Shown: positions 29,065 through 37,923 of the stretch, one piece after another
Position numbering within the stretch: the first letter of the stretch is position 1
Layout of the letters: every line of letters starts with the position of its first letter
DNA from: Alloalcanivorax dieselolei B5
GTDB lineage: Bacteria > Pseudomonadota > Gammaproteobacteria > Pseudomonadales > Alcanivoracaceae
Length of the DNA stretch: 64,000 nucleotides
Assembly (NCBI RefSeq): GCF_000300005.1
Contig: NC_018691.1
Span: forward strand, 4,421,001 to 4,485,000
Direction of reading: 5' to 3'
Program-made: the position numbers and the translations under genes
Notes under the pieces: generated by a model
What the model saw: the letters and a program-made list of their open reading frames with translations, nothing else
Told to the model about the DNA's origin: nothing
The model's database searches: none

Positions 29065-29291
29065 AGGGGCTCTCGCGGCGCGTCCGGGCCGCTGTCTGGA
29101 CGTAATTCGGCTTCATCGGGGAAGTCCGGCCATGCGCCCGCCAAGTCGCGGACTTCCTTGGGCCAATCCGTCCTGGTCTTTTCCTTGATCAGCTCCGCTA
29201 TCCATCGGCTCACCGGCACACCGGAAGACGCCGCCGCTGCGCGCAACGATTTTTCGCTTTCGTCATCCAGGTAGATCGTCACTTGTCCCAT
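29061..29291 (-). CDS. vapB: VapB-type ribbon-helix-helix antitoxin
   Basis: A 76-residue protein whose N-terminus (MGQVTIYLDDESEKSLRAAA, then SGVPVSRWIAELIKEK) is a ribbon-helix-helix DNA-binding domain. The acidic, proline-rich C-terminus would bind and inhibit VapC. The ATG at 29291 is chosen for its GGAGAAG ribosome site; a longer frame to 29312 exists. It precedes vapC with a four-base overlap. A palindrome at 29321-29334 is a likely autoregulatory operator. Confidence 0.85.
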   Translation of the reverse strand: MGQVTIYLDDESEKSLRAAAASSGVPVSRWIAELIKEKTRTDWPKEVRDLAGAWPDFPDEAELRPDSGPDAPREPL

Positions 29292-29320
29292 CGATGCTTC
29301 TCCACGAACCACTTATATGT

Positions 29321-29334
29321 CCAATTATATTTGG
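29321..29334. promoter_or_regulatory. Candidate vapBC operator/promoter
   Basis: CCAATTATATTTGG (CCAA/TTGG arms, one mismatched inner pair) lies 30 bases upstream of vapB. On the minus strand its centre reads TATAAT, a -10 box, so a repressor bound here would block vapBC transcription. Confidence 0.5.
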
Positions 29335-29504
29335 TTATTTTTTAAACGCAAACTGGGAGAATCTCAGCCCCGGAGGCTGATTCGAAGCAAGCGGTTTCAG
29401 AGCTCATGGAGAGTCGGCGGGCAGCGTTCCAGGACCGTGTGCGGCACCCTGACTCACCACCTGCCTGAATTCATCTCTACCAGGACAGCCCGACCGCAAT
29501 ACCT

Positions 29505-31907
29505 TCAGAAATCCGCGCTCACCGACAGCACCGCCGTGCGCGGCGCGCCCACGGTGAGCATGCTCCAGCTGTTGGCACTGGCCCAGTACGCTCTGTCCCC
29601 CACGTTCTGCACGGTGAATCGCACCGTCACCGGGGTTCCGGCCAGGTCCGCCCGGTAACGCGCGCCCACATCCCAGGTGGTCCAGGACGGCAGTTCGCGG
29701 TCGTTGCTGCTGTCCAGGTACTGCTCTGCGGTGTGGGTGGCGGACGCCGACAAGGTCAGGTTCGGTAGCGGAGCCGGATCCCACTCAACGGTCATATTGG
29801 CTTGAAAGTCCGGAACACCGATCGGCGTGTTGCCTTTTTTGGCGGGGTCTTCGCTGCGTGTGTATTCGGCGTCCATGATCATCAACCCGGACATTAACCG
29901 GAGACGCTCGGTGAGACGGCCGAACAGCATCGCTTCGATGCCCCGGTTGCGCTGTTCACCGCTGCTTCGGTAAACCGTGCCGTCCAGTTCCGCCGACGGT
30001 TTGGTGATTTGGAACGCATCCAGGGTGGCGCCGAGCCCGCCCCGGTCCAGCTTGACGCCCACTTCGTACTGTTTGGCCACGTACGGCGCCAACGCCTGCC
30101 CGGCGTTATCGGCGGTCACCGGCGCGATGTCGCCACGGCTGAGCCCTTCGGTGTAATTGCCATAAAAGGACACGCCGGACCAGGGCGACACCACCACTCC
30201 GCCGAACAGCGCTGTCTCGCCTTTGTCATAGCGGTTGCCGCGCACACCGGCGTTGTAATTATCGGTTTCGATGCGCTGGCGGCGGGCGCCCAGCGTCACC
30301 TGCAAACGCCGATCAAGAAACGACAGGGTATCGGCCACCGCCACGCCGCTGAATTCGGATTCGGACAGCTTGGGAATGCCGGCAGGCCGCGCCACCGGGA
30401 TTTCCGCGTGATCCACCGGATCATAAATGTTCGAGTCCCAATCATCGGTGGCGTAAACCGCGCCACGCCGATAGGTTTCCCGGTAGCGGCTGACCTGCAA
30501 CGACATTTCGTGACTCACCCAGGCGCTATCCAGCAGGGCCCGCAGCCCGACATCGGCGGTACGACGCTGATTGCGGAACAGCATATAGGACGGGGAATCC
30601 TTCACATCTCCGGCGCTGTTCTGAATCACCGGATAGCCGAACAGGCGGTCCACCTCACTGTCACCACCGCCCACGTTGGCGAACAGCATCAACTGATCGT
30701 CAAGATCGTATTCGGTGGACAGCAGCATCGACTGGTCATCCACGCGGGACCATTCCCACGGCTGGGTCACGTTGCGCCGGCCGTCGGGCGCACCGGGCAA
30801 AGGTACGCCGGCGGCGATCATCAGTTCCCGGGACGGGGCATCGTAGTCCTCGCGCTGATCCAGCAGATCCAGGCTGGCGCGCAGCCGATCCCCCTGATAA
30901 TCCACCGCCAGGGCGGCATAGCCGGAGGTCCGTTCCTGATTGTCCAAACGGGTGTCTCCGTCGGTGTGACCGCCGTTGAAGCGGACGCCCCAGCGGCGCT
31001 GTTCACCGAACCGGCGGCTCACATCCACGGCACCCCCGAATTGCCGGTCCTGGGTAAATTGCAGCTCCGCCCGATTGAGGTCGGTGTCCTGGGCGCGCTT
31101 GGGCACCACATTGATGGTGCCGCCGACGCTGCTGTTGGGAGACAGACCATTGAGCAGGGTGGACGGCCCCTTGAGCACTTCCACCCGCTCGGCGTAACCG
31201 GTCAGCACCCGGTAGTTGGGCGCCACCCCGAACACACCGTTGTAGGACACCTCGCCGGAGTTGCCCTCGTTCATGGCAAAGCCACGGATGAAGAAGGAAT
31301 CTAGCATGCCGCCGGCACCACTGGCGTTACGCACCGAGGGGTCATTGCGGACCATTTCCGCCACCGTGCGCGCCTGGAGATTATCGATGGTCTCGCGGGT
31401 ATAGCTGGTGATGTTCACCGGCGCGTCCATGTAATCCTTGTTGCCGAGCATGCCGACCTGACCGCCGCTGGCGAGCTGGCCGCCCTCGTACGGCACCGGA
31501 AGCGCCACCGCCGGCGAGCCGCCAATGCCGGCGCTCACCTCCACCCGGTCCAGTACTTGTGCGTGTTCGGCACGGATCACATAGACCGCCTCGGCGGCGC
31601 GGCGGGCGGCCAATCCGGTGCCGGCCAGCAACTGGCGCAGGCCCTCGTCCACGGTGTATTCACCGCGCAGACCGGGGCAATGCCCGCCGTCCAGCAAACC
31701 GGCGCCAGCCTGCACGCTGATACCGGCGATGTCGGCGAAACGGTACAGCGTCGGTGCCAGGGCTCCGGGCGGCAGATCATAGGACTGGCGCGGTGCCGGG
31801 TCGGCCATCGCCAGCAGCGGCAGCAGCAGGAGCAGGAGCAGTGCCCACCACGGCCGTGACCACACGGCACTGCGTTGAACGCGGAGAAACGGAAGCATCA
31901 CGGTCAT
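29505..31907 (-). CDS. TonB-dependent siderophore receptor with STN signalling domain (module 1)
   Basis: Outer-membrane receptor of 800 residues. A signal peptide (ALLLLLLLPLLAMADPAP) is followed by a secretin/TonB N-terminal domain (about 40-115: LAPTLYRFADIAGISVQAGAGLL, GLRQLLAGTGLAARR) that contacts a FecR-type anti-sigma factor. A plug domain (about 150-270: YTRETIDNLQARTVAEMVRNDPSVR) and a 22-strand barrel ending in aromatic Phe (VLSVSADF) complete it. Resembles ferrichrome/ferrioxamine-type receptors. It lies downstream of fecR and fecI on the same strand. The siderophore cannot be named from sequence, and no siderophore synthesis genes are present. Confidence 0.92.
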   Translation of the reverse strand: MTVMLPFLRVQRSAVWSRPWWALLLLLLLPLLAMADPAPRQSYDLPPGALAPTLYRFADIAGISVQAGAGLLDGGHCPGLRGEYTVDEGLRQLLAGTGLAARRAAEAVYVIRAEHAQVLDRVEVSAGIGGSPAVALPVPYEGGQLASGGQVGMLGNKDYMDAPVNITSYTRETIDNLQARTVAEMVRNDPSVRNASGAGGMLDSFFIRGFAMNEGNSGEVSYNGVFGVAPNYRVLTGYAERVEVLKGPSTLLNGLSPNSSVGGTINVVPKRAQDTDLNRAELQFTQDRQFGGAVDVSRRFGEQRRWGVRFNGGHTDGDTRLDNQERTSGYAALAVDYQGDRLRASLDLLDQREDYDAPSRELMIAAGVPLPGAPDGRRNVTQPWEWSRVDDQSMLLSTEYDLDDQLMLFANVGGGDSEVDRLFGYPVIQNSAGDVKDSPSYMLFRNQRRTADVGLRALLDSAWVSHEMSLQVSRYRETYRRGAVYATDDWDSNIYDPVDHAEIPVARPAGIPKLSESEFSGVAVADTLSFLDRRLQVTLGARRQRIETDNYNAGVRGNRYDKGETALFGGVVVSPWSGVSFYGNYTEGLSRGDIAPVTADNAGQALAPYVAKQYEVGVKLDRGGLGATLDAFQITKPSAELDGTVYRSSGEQRNRGIEAMLFGRLTERLRLMSGLMIMDAEYTRSEDPAKKGNTPIGVPDFQANMTVEWDPAPLPNLTLSASATHTAEQYLDSSNDRELPSWTTWDVGARYRADLAGTPVTVRFTVQNVGDRAYWASANSWSMLTVGAPRTAVLSVSADF

Positions 31908-31973
31908 TACTGGGTTTCCTGAAATGTCTTTGCCAGTAAGGACACGCGAAATGGAAAAAAGGGACAGCGATGT

Positions 31974-32993
31974 TCAGCGACCACGCACCGTTACCCAGTA
32001 GGGCGTCAGAAAGGCCACGTCCACCGGCACCGTGGCCGGCAGCGCCGCCAGGATCTGGTCACTGTGATCAAGCTGGAAAGTACCGCTGATACGCAGCGCG
32101 CCGGCATCTTCATCGCAACGCACCACGCCATGACGATAGCGCGCCAGTTCTTTCAGGAAGCGACTCAGCGGCATGTTATCGGCCACCAGCCGCCCTTCGG
32201 TCCAGGCCGCCAGTTCCGGCCGTGCCATCGTGGCGGGGGCAATCGTATCCTGGCTGAAGCGGGCCTGCTGACCGGCATGCAGTACCCGTGGTGGCGCCGA
32301 TGCCGAAGCAGCGCCCGGGCGAATCGCCACCGCGCCGTCGAACACGGCCACCCAGGTGGACGCCGCCGAGCCGCGCCGTACCAGGAAGCGAGTGCCCAGG
32401 GCCTCGATCAGGCCCTCGCTGGTGCGTACCCGCAGCGGTCGATGCCGTTGCGGTGGTGGCGAGCCATCGTCACCACTGGTCACCAGAATCTCGCCGGCAT
32501 GCAACAGCAACAGCCGTTGTTCCCGATCAAACAGCAGGTCCAGAGCGGAGTCGGTGTTGAGCATGACCCGGGAGCCGTCATCAAGGACCAGCTCGCGGCG
32601 CTCCCCGATACCGGTGCGATAGCTGGCGTTCCACTCACTCCAGGGCAGCGCGCGCGCCGCCAGATACGCCGCCGGCGCCAGACCGATCAATACCGCCAGA
32701 TGCTTGAGCGCGCCGCGCCGGTCCAGACGCTGGCGGCGATCCAGGGTACGCATGCCCACTTCGGCGGGGATACGCTCGAACGTTTCGGTAAGACGCAGGG
32801 CTCGCTGCCAGGCCCGTTCGTGATCCGGGTGCGCGGCACGCCAGCGTTCCAGATCGGCGCGTTCGGCATCGTCCAGATCAGCCTCGCGCCAGCGCAGGAA
32901 CCAGTGAGCCGCGCGTCGCGCCACCTCGCGCTGCAACGGCGGGCTGCTGTTCTTGTTCCGCCCGTCAGAGTTCAGTCCATCAGCAGAATGCAT
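31974..32993 (-). CDS. FecR-family anti-sigma/sigma regulator (module 1)
   Basis: Transmembrane signal relay of 339 residues. The N-terminal DUF4880 part (REVARRAAHWFLRWREADLDDAERADLERWRAAH) binds the sigma factor. A hydrophobic helix lies near residue 100 (LAVLIGLAPAAYLAA), and the periplasmic FecR domain follows (GERRELVLDDGSRVMLNTDSALDL, LHAGEILV). The start at 32993 overlaps the fecI 3' end by 22 bases. The longer open frame upstream lies inside fecI and is rejected. The downstream receptor begins 66 bases after the stop. Confidence 0.9.
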   Translation of the reverse strand: MHSADGLNSDGRNKNSSPPLQREVARRAAHWFLRWREADLDDAERADLERWRAAHPDHERAWQRALRLTETFERIPAEVGMRTLDRRQRLDRRGALKHLAVLIGLAPAAYLAARALPWSEWNASYRTGIGERRELVLDDGSRVMLNTDSALDLLFDREQRLLLLHAGEILVTSGDDGSPPPQRHRPLRVRTSEGLIEALGTRFLVRRGSAASTWVAVFDGAVAIRPGAASASAPPRVLHAGQQARFSQDTIAPATMARPELAAWTEGRLVADNMPLSRFLKELARYRHGVVRCDEDAGALRISGTFQLDHSDQILAALPATVPVDVAFLTPYWVTVRGR

Positions 32994-33493
32994 TCTTCCA
33001 GGGCCCGGGCCATGTAGCGTTTCACGGTGCGTTCGCTCACCGCCAGATGTTCGGCGATGGCGGCATAGGTCAGCCCCTCCAACTGGGACAGGAGAAAAGC
33101 GGTGCGCACCTGTTCCGGTAACCGGTCCAGCAGAGCATCCACTTCCTGCAGCGTTTCCAGCAAGGCCAGCCGCCACTCCGGCGAAGGCGCCTGCTCCGGC
33201 GGTAGCAGCGCCAGGGTTTCCTTGTAGGTGCGTTCCAGGGACAGGCGCCGATAGTGGTTCACCAGCAAGCGACCGGCCACGGTGCTCAGGTAAGCGCGCG
33301 GCTCGCGCACCGCCAGCACCCCGCCCCGGTCACGGGCGGTCAGCAGCCGCATGAAGGTGTCCTGGGTCAGATCCTCGGCGCTGTGCGAGCAATCCAGACG
33401 CCGCCGCAGCCACCCCCTCAGCCAACCGGAATGGGAGTGATACAACTGGTCGATACGGCGCTCGAAGGCCTCCCTCTCACCGGTGATCGTCAT
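32972..33493 (-). CDS. FecI-type ECF sigma factor (module 1)
   Basis: Iron-starvation sigma factor of 173 residues. Region 2 is seen as LYHSHSGWLRGWLRRRLDCSHSAEDLTQDTFMRLL, and region 4 as EQVRTAFLLSQLEGLTYAAIAEHLAVSERTVKRYMARAL. The ATG at 33493 follows GGGGA by five bases; the alternative TTG at 33514 is unlikely. A Fur-box-like site lies 26-44 bases upstream, so it is expected to be repressed by Fe-Fur and to activate the adjacent receptor when the siderophore binds. Confidence 0.9.
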   Translation of the reverse strand: MTITGEREAFERRIDQLYHSHSGWLRGWLRRRLDCSHSAEDLTQDTFMRLLTARDRGGVLAVREPRAYLSTVAGRLLVNHYRRLSLERTYKETLALLPPEQAPSPEWRLALLETLQEVDALLDRLPEQVRTAFLLSQLEGLTYAAIAEHLAVSERTVKRYMARALEECILLMD

Positions 33494-33518
33494 AGCAGTC
33501 CCCACCCGATTCAATAAT

Positions 33519-33537
33519 GCGAATTATTATCATTATA
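33519..33537 (-). promoter_or_regulatory. Fur box upstream of fecI (module 1)
   Basis: Read on the minus strand, TATAATGATAATAATTCGC matches 15 of 19 positions of the Fur consensus GATAATGATAATCATTATC. It stands in a notably AT-rich patch just upstream of the sigma-factor gene. Confidence 0.7.
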
Positions 33538-33583
33538 TCACTTTAGTGGAAACCGCCTCCATCATTCCCAATGACCACGCCGG

Positions 33584-34057
33584 CTAGGCGGCTGCGGAGA
33601 GTCGCCGCCGCAATACGCGGTGCCGATGGGTAAAGACCCGGCGGATGAACCATCGCGTCAGGGGGGCCGCTAGGCGGGGCTTGAACGTCAGTTGGTCCAC
33701 CAACAGATGGCTGTCCGGGTCATCGTCGCAAGGCAGGATACGCCGCTCATGACGCCACAGGGTCATGGATCCCATGGGCGACTGTTCCAGGAAGCCTTTG
33801 CCCGGATCCAGCGCCACCAGCGTCATGTCCGAATAATCGATGGGCAGAACGCCGAACAGAAAAATATAGCTGCGGAACAGGCGTGTTCCGCAGCGCACCT
33901 GCACGTCATCCAGAGAATGAATCCCCTTCGGCGCCGTCATGCGTAACCACGGGCGCAGTTCCGCGGCGATGCCGTCCAGCGAAGTGATCCATTGCCAGAT
34001 TCGGGATTCCGGTACGGATAAGCGGGATTCAAATCGCAGTGTGATCGGGTCGCTCAT
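33584..34057 (-). CDS. SRPBCC-like protein of unknown function
   Basis: A 157-residue soluble protein whose start (ITLRFESRLSVPESRIWQWITSLDGIAAELRPWLRM) looks like the SRPBCC/START ligand-binding fold, in which VPESRIWQWI is the usual first strand/helix. The C-terminus is very basic (RRVFTHRHRVLRRRL). The ATG at 34057 is chosen for its AAGGAG ribosome site; a longer frame to 34111 has none. It is divergent from a TetR regulator, which probably controls it. Ligand unknown. Confidence 0.65.
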   Translation of the reverse strand: MSDPITLRFESRLSVPESRIWQWITSLDGIAAELRPWLRMTAPKGIHSLDDVQVRCGTRLFRSYIFLFGVLPIDYSDMTLVALDPGKGFLEQSPMGSMTLWRHERRILPCDDDPDSHLLVDQLTFKPRLAAPLTRWFIRRVFTHRHRVLRRRLSAAA

Positions 34058-34160
34058 GGTTGCTCCTTGCCGGCTATCGGCGGGCTGCGTATTGCACGTC
34101 GACACAAACACGAGTAAATCTCACATTTCAGGCCGTCCGCCGCTACTCGCATTCACCGCC

Positions 34161-34778
34161 ATGACCGGCATCCGCAAAAAGCCCCGCCAACAGCGCTCCC
34201 GCGCCACCTGGGACGCGATTCTGGAGGCGGCGGCTCAGCTTTTCGGGGAACGGGGCTATACCGGCACCACCACCAACAAGGTGGCGGAGCGGGCCGGTGT
34301 GTCCATCGGCTCGCTGTATCAGTATTTCCCAAACAAGGAGGCGCTGCTGCTGGCGTTGAGCGAGCGGCATATGGAGGAAAGCGGCTCGACCTTGAGCGTC
34401 GTCTTCCAACAATTGGAACAGGAACGTCCGGACCTGGAAACGACCCTGGCCCTGTTGATCGAAGCCACCGTGGCCCTGCACCGGCACAACCCCGCCATGC
34501 ACCGCCTGCTGTTCGAGCAAACACCCCGATCGGCGGCACTGATGTCGAGGTTCCGGCGCCTGGAGACGTTGATGGCCACGGCGGTGGCTGGGCAATTGAC
34601 CCGTCTTGGTGTTGGCGGCCCCCATCCCGAGGCCCGCGCCCTGCTGCTGGTGCAAGGCGTGGAGGCACAGGTCCACGGCGTAGTACTGGCGCCTCCCGAA
34701 GGTCTCTCCAGCGACACTCTGGTGGAAGAAATCAAGGCTCTGTGGCTGGCCGCATTACGAAGTGGGCACCACCGGTGA
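34161..34778 (+). CDS. TetR-family transcriptional regulator
   Basis: A 205-residue regulator. The N-terminal helix-turn-helix (about 8-60: QRSRATWDAILEAAAQLFGERGYTGTTTNKVAERAGVSIGSLYQYFPNKEALLLAL) is unmistakable. The C-terminal ligand domain (TVALHRHNPAMHRLLFEQTP) is of the common AcrR-like type. Transcribed away from the SRPBCC gene with a 103-base gap, in which I see no convincing palindrome. The start at 34161 places the helix-turn-helix at the usual position. Confidence 0.88.
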   Translation: MTGIRKKPRQQRSRATWDAILEAAAQLFGERGYTGTTTNKVAERAGVSIGSLYQYFPNKEALLLALSERHMEESGSTLSVVFQQLEQERPDLETTLALLIEATVALHRHNPAMHRLLFEQTPRSAALMSRFRRLETLMATAVAGQLTRLGVGGPHPEARALLLVQGVEAQVHGVVLAPPEGLSSDTLVEEIKALWLAALRSGHHR

Positions 34779-34854
34779 CCCCGCGCCGCCAAGTCCGCTA
34801 TGCTGCGGGTCAGTGTTCCATCGACATCGCCACCTGCTTTAAGGGAAGCCAGTC

Positions 34855-35421
34855 ATGACAATAATGATTATCGGACTCCTGCTGTTTCTGGGCGTCCATT
34901 CCATCCGTGTCTTCGCCGAGCCCTGGCGCCAGGCGCAGATTCAGCGCTTCGGCGAGCCGGCCTGGAAGGGGATCTATTCACTGGTGGCCCTGATCGGGCT
35001 GGTATTGACGATCTGGGGGTACGGTCAGACCCGGCTGGATCCGGTGTTTGTCTGGAACCCGCCGATGGCGTTGCGCCATCTCACCGTGCTGCTGATGATT
35101 CCGGCGCTGATTCTGCTGGTGGCGGCCTATGTCCCCGGCAACGCCATCAAGGCCCGCCTGGGCCACCCGATGATGCTGTCGGCGAAGGTCTGGGCCCTGG
35201 CTCACCTGCTGTCCAACGGCCGGCTCGGCGATATTGTTCTGTTCGCGGCCTTCCTGGTCTGGGCGATTATGGCATTCCGCGCCGCCCGCCGGCGGGAGCC
35301 GGCCAGCGGTGCCGGCGGCCGGTCCAGCGCCACCATTACCACCGTGGTAGTGGGGCTGGTGGCCTATGGCCTGTTCGCCGCTTTCCTGCATCCCTGGTTG
35401 ATCGGCGTGCCGGTGATGTGA
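34855..35421 (+). CDS. NnrU-family membrane protein
   Basis: An integral membrane protein of 188 residues with five or six hydrophobic segments. It starts MIIGLLLFLGVHSIRVFAEPWR, characteristic of NnrU, first found beside nitric-oxide/nitrite reductase genes. Conserved histidines occur in GVHSIR, LGHPMM, LAHLLSNG and FLHPWL. The last three segments resemble isoprenoid-metabolism NnrU/MttB-like homologues. No denitrification gene is present here, so the role is open. AAGGGAAG precedes the ATG. Its stop lies 16 bases from the convergent receptor. Confidence 0.8.
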   Translation: MTIMIIGLLLFLGVHSIRVFAEPWRQAQIQRFGEPAWKGIYSLVALIGLVLTIWGYGQTRLDPVFVWNPPMALRHLTVLLMIPALILLVAAYVPGNAIKARLGHPMMLSAKVWALAHLLSNGRLGDIVLFAAFLVWAIMAFRAARRREPASGAGGRSSATITTVVVGLVAYGLFAAFLHPWLIGVPVM

Positions 35422-35437
35422 GGCCCTGCCGCCATAC

Positions 35438-37852
35438 CTAGAAGGCGTGGCGCACGGTAAGCGTGACGTTGCGCGGCTCGCCGAAATAGGTCTGTCGGGT
35501 TCCCCCCAGGCTGGCGTAATAGTACTCGTCGAAAAGGTTATCGATGGTGAGCGTGACCTCCGACCCGGGGGCGTATTCATAGCCCGCCTGCAGGGTCGCC
35601 ACGGTGTGGTGCTCCTGGGTCATTCGTATTCCCGACGTCTCATACCAGATCTTGCTCTGCGCGCGCACGCCGCCACCCACCGACAAGCCGTTCAGCGGCC
35701 CGGGGGCGAACCGGTAACGGGTCCAGAGGGTGAAGGCGTGCCGCGGGGTCTGGCTGCTGAACACCCCTTCCCCACCTTCCTTGAATTCGGTCTCGGTGTA
35801 GGTGTAACCGGCCTTGAGGTTCCAACGCGGCAGAATCTCGCCGTTGATCTCGACCTCGCCCCCCTGGCTGACCACTTCCCCGGAAGCAATGGCGAACCCG
35901 GCACCAGGGGGCGCGGCGGGATCGGTCATGGAACGGTTGCGATCCTCGATGCGGAACAGGGCGGCATGGGCATTAAGGCGACGCTCGAACGATTCGCCCT
36001 TGAGGCCAATCTCGTATTGCCGGCCCTCTCTCGGCTCGAGAAGATCGCCGTCGCGACCCTGCGAGGTCTGCGGGGCGAAGATGGTGCTGTAGCTGCCGTA
36101 CACCGATACCCTTGGGGTCAGGTCGTAGAGCACGCCGGCGTAGGGCACGAATTCCCTGGGCAGACTTTGCGCCGCCCCGGGCCTCACCCGGTCGCTGGTC
36201 TTCCACCAGGCCAGGCGCCCGCCCAGCAATACCGTGGTGCGTTGCCAGGGCCGCAGACGGGCCTGACCGTATAACGCCGATTGATCGGTCTTGGTCTCCC
36301 GGTTGTTGCGCACCGCCAGCTCCGGCTCGGGCACGTGGACATCGGGATCGAAGATGTCCTGATAAACCCCGCCCTGCCCGTAGGAGTCGATGCTGTAGCC
36401 GTTGTCGGTGCGGTTACGTTGCCAGGACGCCCCCAGCAATGCCTCGTGCTGGCCGCCAAAGGCGCTGAACGGCAGGTTCAGGCGCGCATCCAGTCCGGTA
36501 TCCACCTCATCGGTTTCGATGGCGATGGGCAACATCAGCACTTCGCCGGTATCCGGGTCGATCGGCGTGGCGCCCCAGCCCAGATGTTTGCTGTCGGTAC
36601 GGCGGTGCGACCGGCGCGCGCTCAGCGTGGCCTGGCCGCCGCCCTGCAGCGAATGCGCCAGTTCGGCGAAGTAGCTGGTCATGCCCTCGTCTTTCTGGTT
36701 CCAATCCGCGCCGACGAAAGTGGACCGGGACAGATGGGCGAGCTCGCCGTCGGGGTAAACCGAGACGCCGTAAAAGGGCCGATGATCACCGCTTTGGTGG
36801 GCAGCGCCCAGGGTCAGCGTGGTGGCCTCCCCCAGATCCTGGGAGAGTGTGCCGAACACCGCCTTTTTCTTGGAGTAAACGTAATCGGTGAAGGACTGGC
36901 GGTCGTCGTAGACCGCCACCGCCCGGCCACGCAGGGAACCGTCCTGGGTGAGCGGGCCAGTGACGTCCAGCTCTCCCCGGTAGGCGTCCCAGGAACCCGC
37001 CGACAGGCTGCCTCTGGCCTGGAACTGGCGCTGGGCCCGTTTGCGCACGAAGTTCACCGTGCCACCGGGATCACCGGCACCGTCGAGCAGCCCCGACGGG
37101 CCACGCCAGATCTCCACCCGGTCATAGAGCGCCAGATCGAAAAAGCTGCTGCTCCAACTGCCCTTGCCGGTGCTCACCGGCATGCCGTCGATCTGATAGT
37201 TACTGAAGTCATAGCCCCGCGCCGAAATATTGTCGGTGCCGGTACCGTAGTGTCTGACGGTGACCCCGGTGGCGTAGCGCATGGCTTCGCTGACGGTGTG
37301 GGCGTTTTGCTCGTCCAGTTGCTGGCGGGTCACCACCGACACGGACTGCGGCGTTTCACGCAGGGATTGAGCGGTCTTGCCGATGGTGATGGCATCCGTG
37401 GTATAGGCGCCGGTCCCTTCGGTGCGACCGGCGTCCACCGCCGCGCTGCTGCCGCGTACCGAAACCGGTTCCAGTCGGCGCGCTTGCGGTTCGGCCACGA
37501 TGGTGACGTTACGCGCGCCCTCGAAATCCGCGCGCAGCCCGGTCCCGGACAGCAGTCGCCGCAGCCCCTCTCGCGGTGTGTAGGTGCCCCGCAAACCGGC
37601 GCTGGTCTTGCCTGAGGTGAGGCCGGCATCGGCGGAAAGCACCAGCCCGGCGGCAATGGCGAAGCGATTGAGTACGCCATCCAGGTTTCCGCCGTCGATA
37701 TCGAAACGCAGAGCAGCGCTTTCCTGCACGGACCCGCTCTGGGCCATGGCGGGAACGGAAAACAGTGGTGCAATGGACAAGGCGGCAAAAGCGCAAGTCC
37801 GCAACACACCCAGTAATGAGTGTCGCGGGACGCGGCAACAGGTTACCAACAT
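35438..37852 (-). CDS. TonB-dependent siderophore receptor with STN signalling domain (module 2)
   Basis: Outer-membrane receptor of 804 residues. Signal peptide (FAALSIAPLFSVPAMAQ), STN domain (about 45-120: FDIDGGNLDGVLNRFAIAAGLVL, GLRRLLSGTGLRADF), plug (LRETPQSVSVVTRQQLDEQNAHTV with the ISARGYDFSNYQIDGMP segment) and a barrel ending VTLTVRHAF. The plug and barrel style is that of the FhuE/FpvA/FoxA hydroxamate-type receptors. It lies downstream of fecR and fecI copies on the same strand. It is clearly not a recent duplicate of the module 1 receptor, since the two share architecture but little run-by-run identity. Confidence 0.92.
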   Translation of the reverse strand: MLVTCCRVPRHSLLGVLRTCAFAALSIAPLFSVPAMAQSGSVQESAALRFDIDGGNLDGVLNRFAIAAGLVLSADAGLTSGKTSAGLRGTYTPREGLRRLLSGTGLRADFEGARNVTIVAEPQARRLEPVSVRGSSAAVDAGRTEGTGAYTTDAITIGKTAQSLRETPQSVSVVTRQQLDEQNAHTVSEAMRYATGVTVRHYGTGTDNISARGYDFSNYQIDGMPVSTGKGSWSSSFFDLALYDRVEIWRGPSGLLDGAGDPGGTVNFVRKRAQRQFQARGSLSAGSWDAYRGELDVTGPLTQDGSLRGRAVAVYDDRQSFTDYVYSKKKAVFGTLSQDLGEATTLTLGAAHQSGDHRPFYGVSVYPDGELAHLSRSTFVGADWNQKDEGMTSYFAELAHSLQGGGQATLSARRSHRRTDSKHLGWGATPIDPDTGEVLMLPIAIETDEVDTGLDARLNLPFSAFGGQHEALLGASWQRNRTDNGYSIDSYGQGGVYQDIFDPDVHVPEPELAVRNNRETKTDQSALYGQARLRPWQRTTVLLGGRLAWWKTSDRVRPGAAQSLPREFVPYAGVLYDLTPRVSVYGSYSTIFAPQTSQGRDGDLLEPREGRQYEIGLKGESFERRLNAHAALFRIEDRNRSMTDPAAPPGAGFAIASGEVVSQGGEVEINGEILPRWNLKAGYTYTETEFKEGGEGVFSSQTPRHAFTLWTRYRFAPGPLNGLSVGGGVRAQSKIWYETSGIRMTQEHHTVATLQAGYEYAPGSEVTLTIDNLFDEYYYASLGGTRQTYFGEPRNVTLTVRHAF

Positions 37853-37923
37853 GGAATCCCCTTATTGGTGTCGTCGAAATTCAGTGTCTTCTACCTGTCT
37901 TCCGAACGAGCCCCACTTCCCCC

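Noticed and set aside
32994-33176. Longer N-terminus for fecR in module 1
   Set aside because: The extra 61 codons lie inside fecI in another frame and do not look like FecR.
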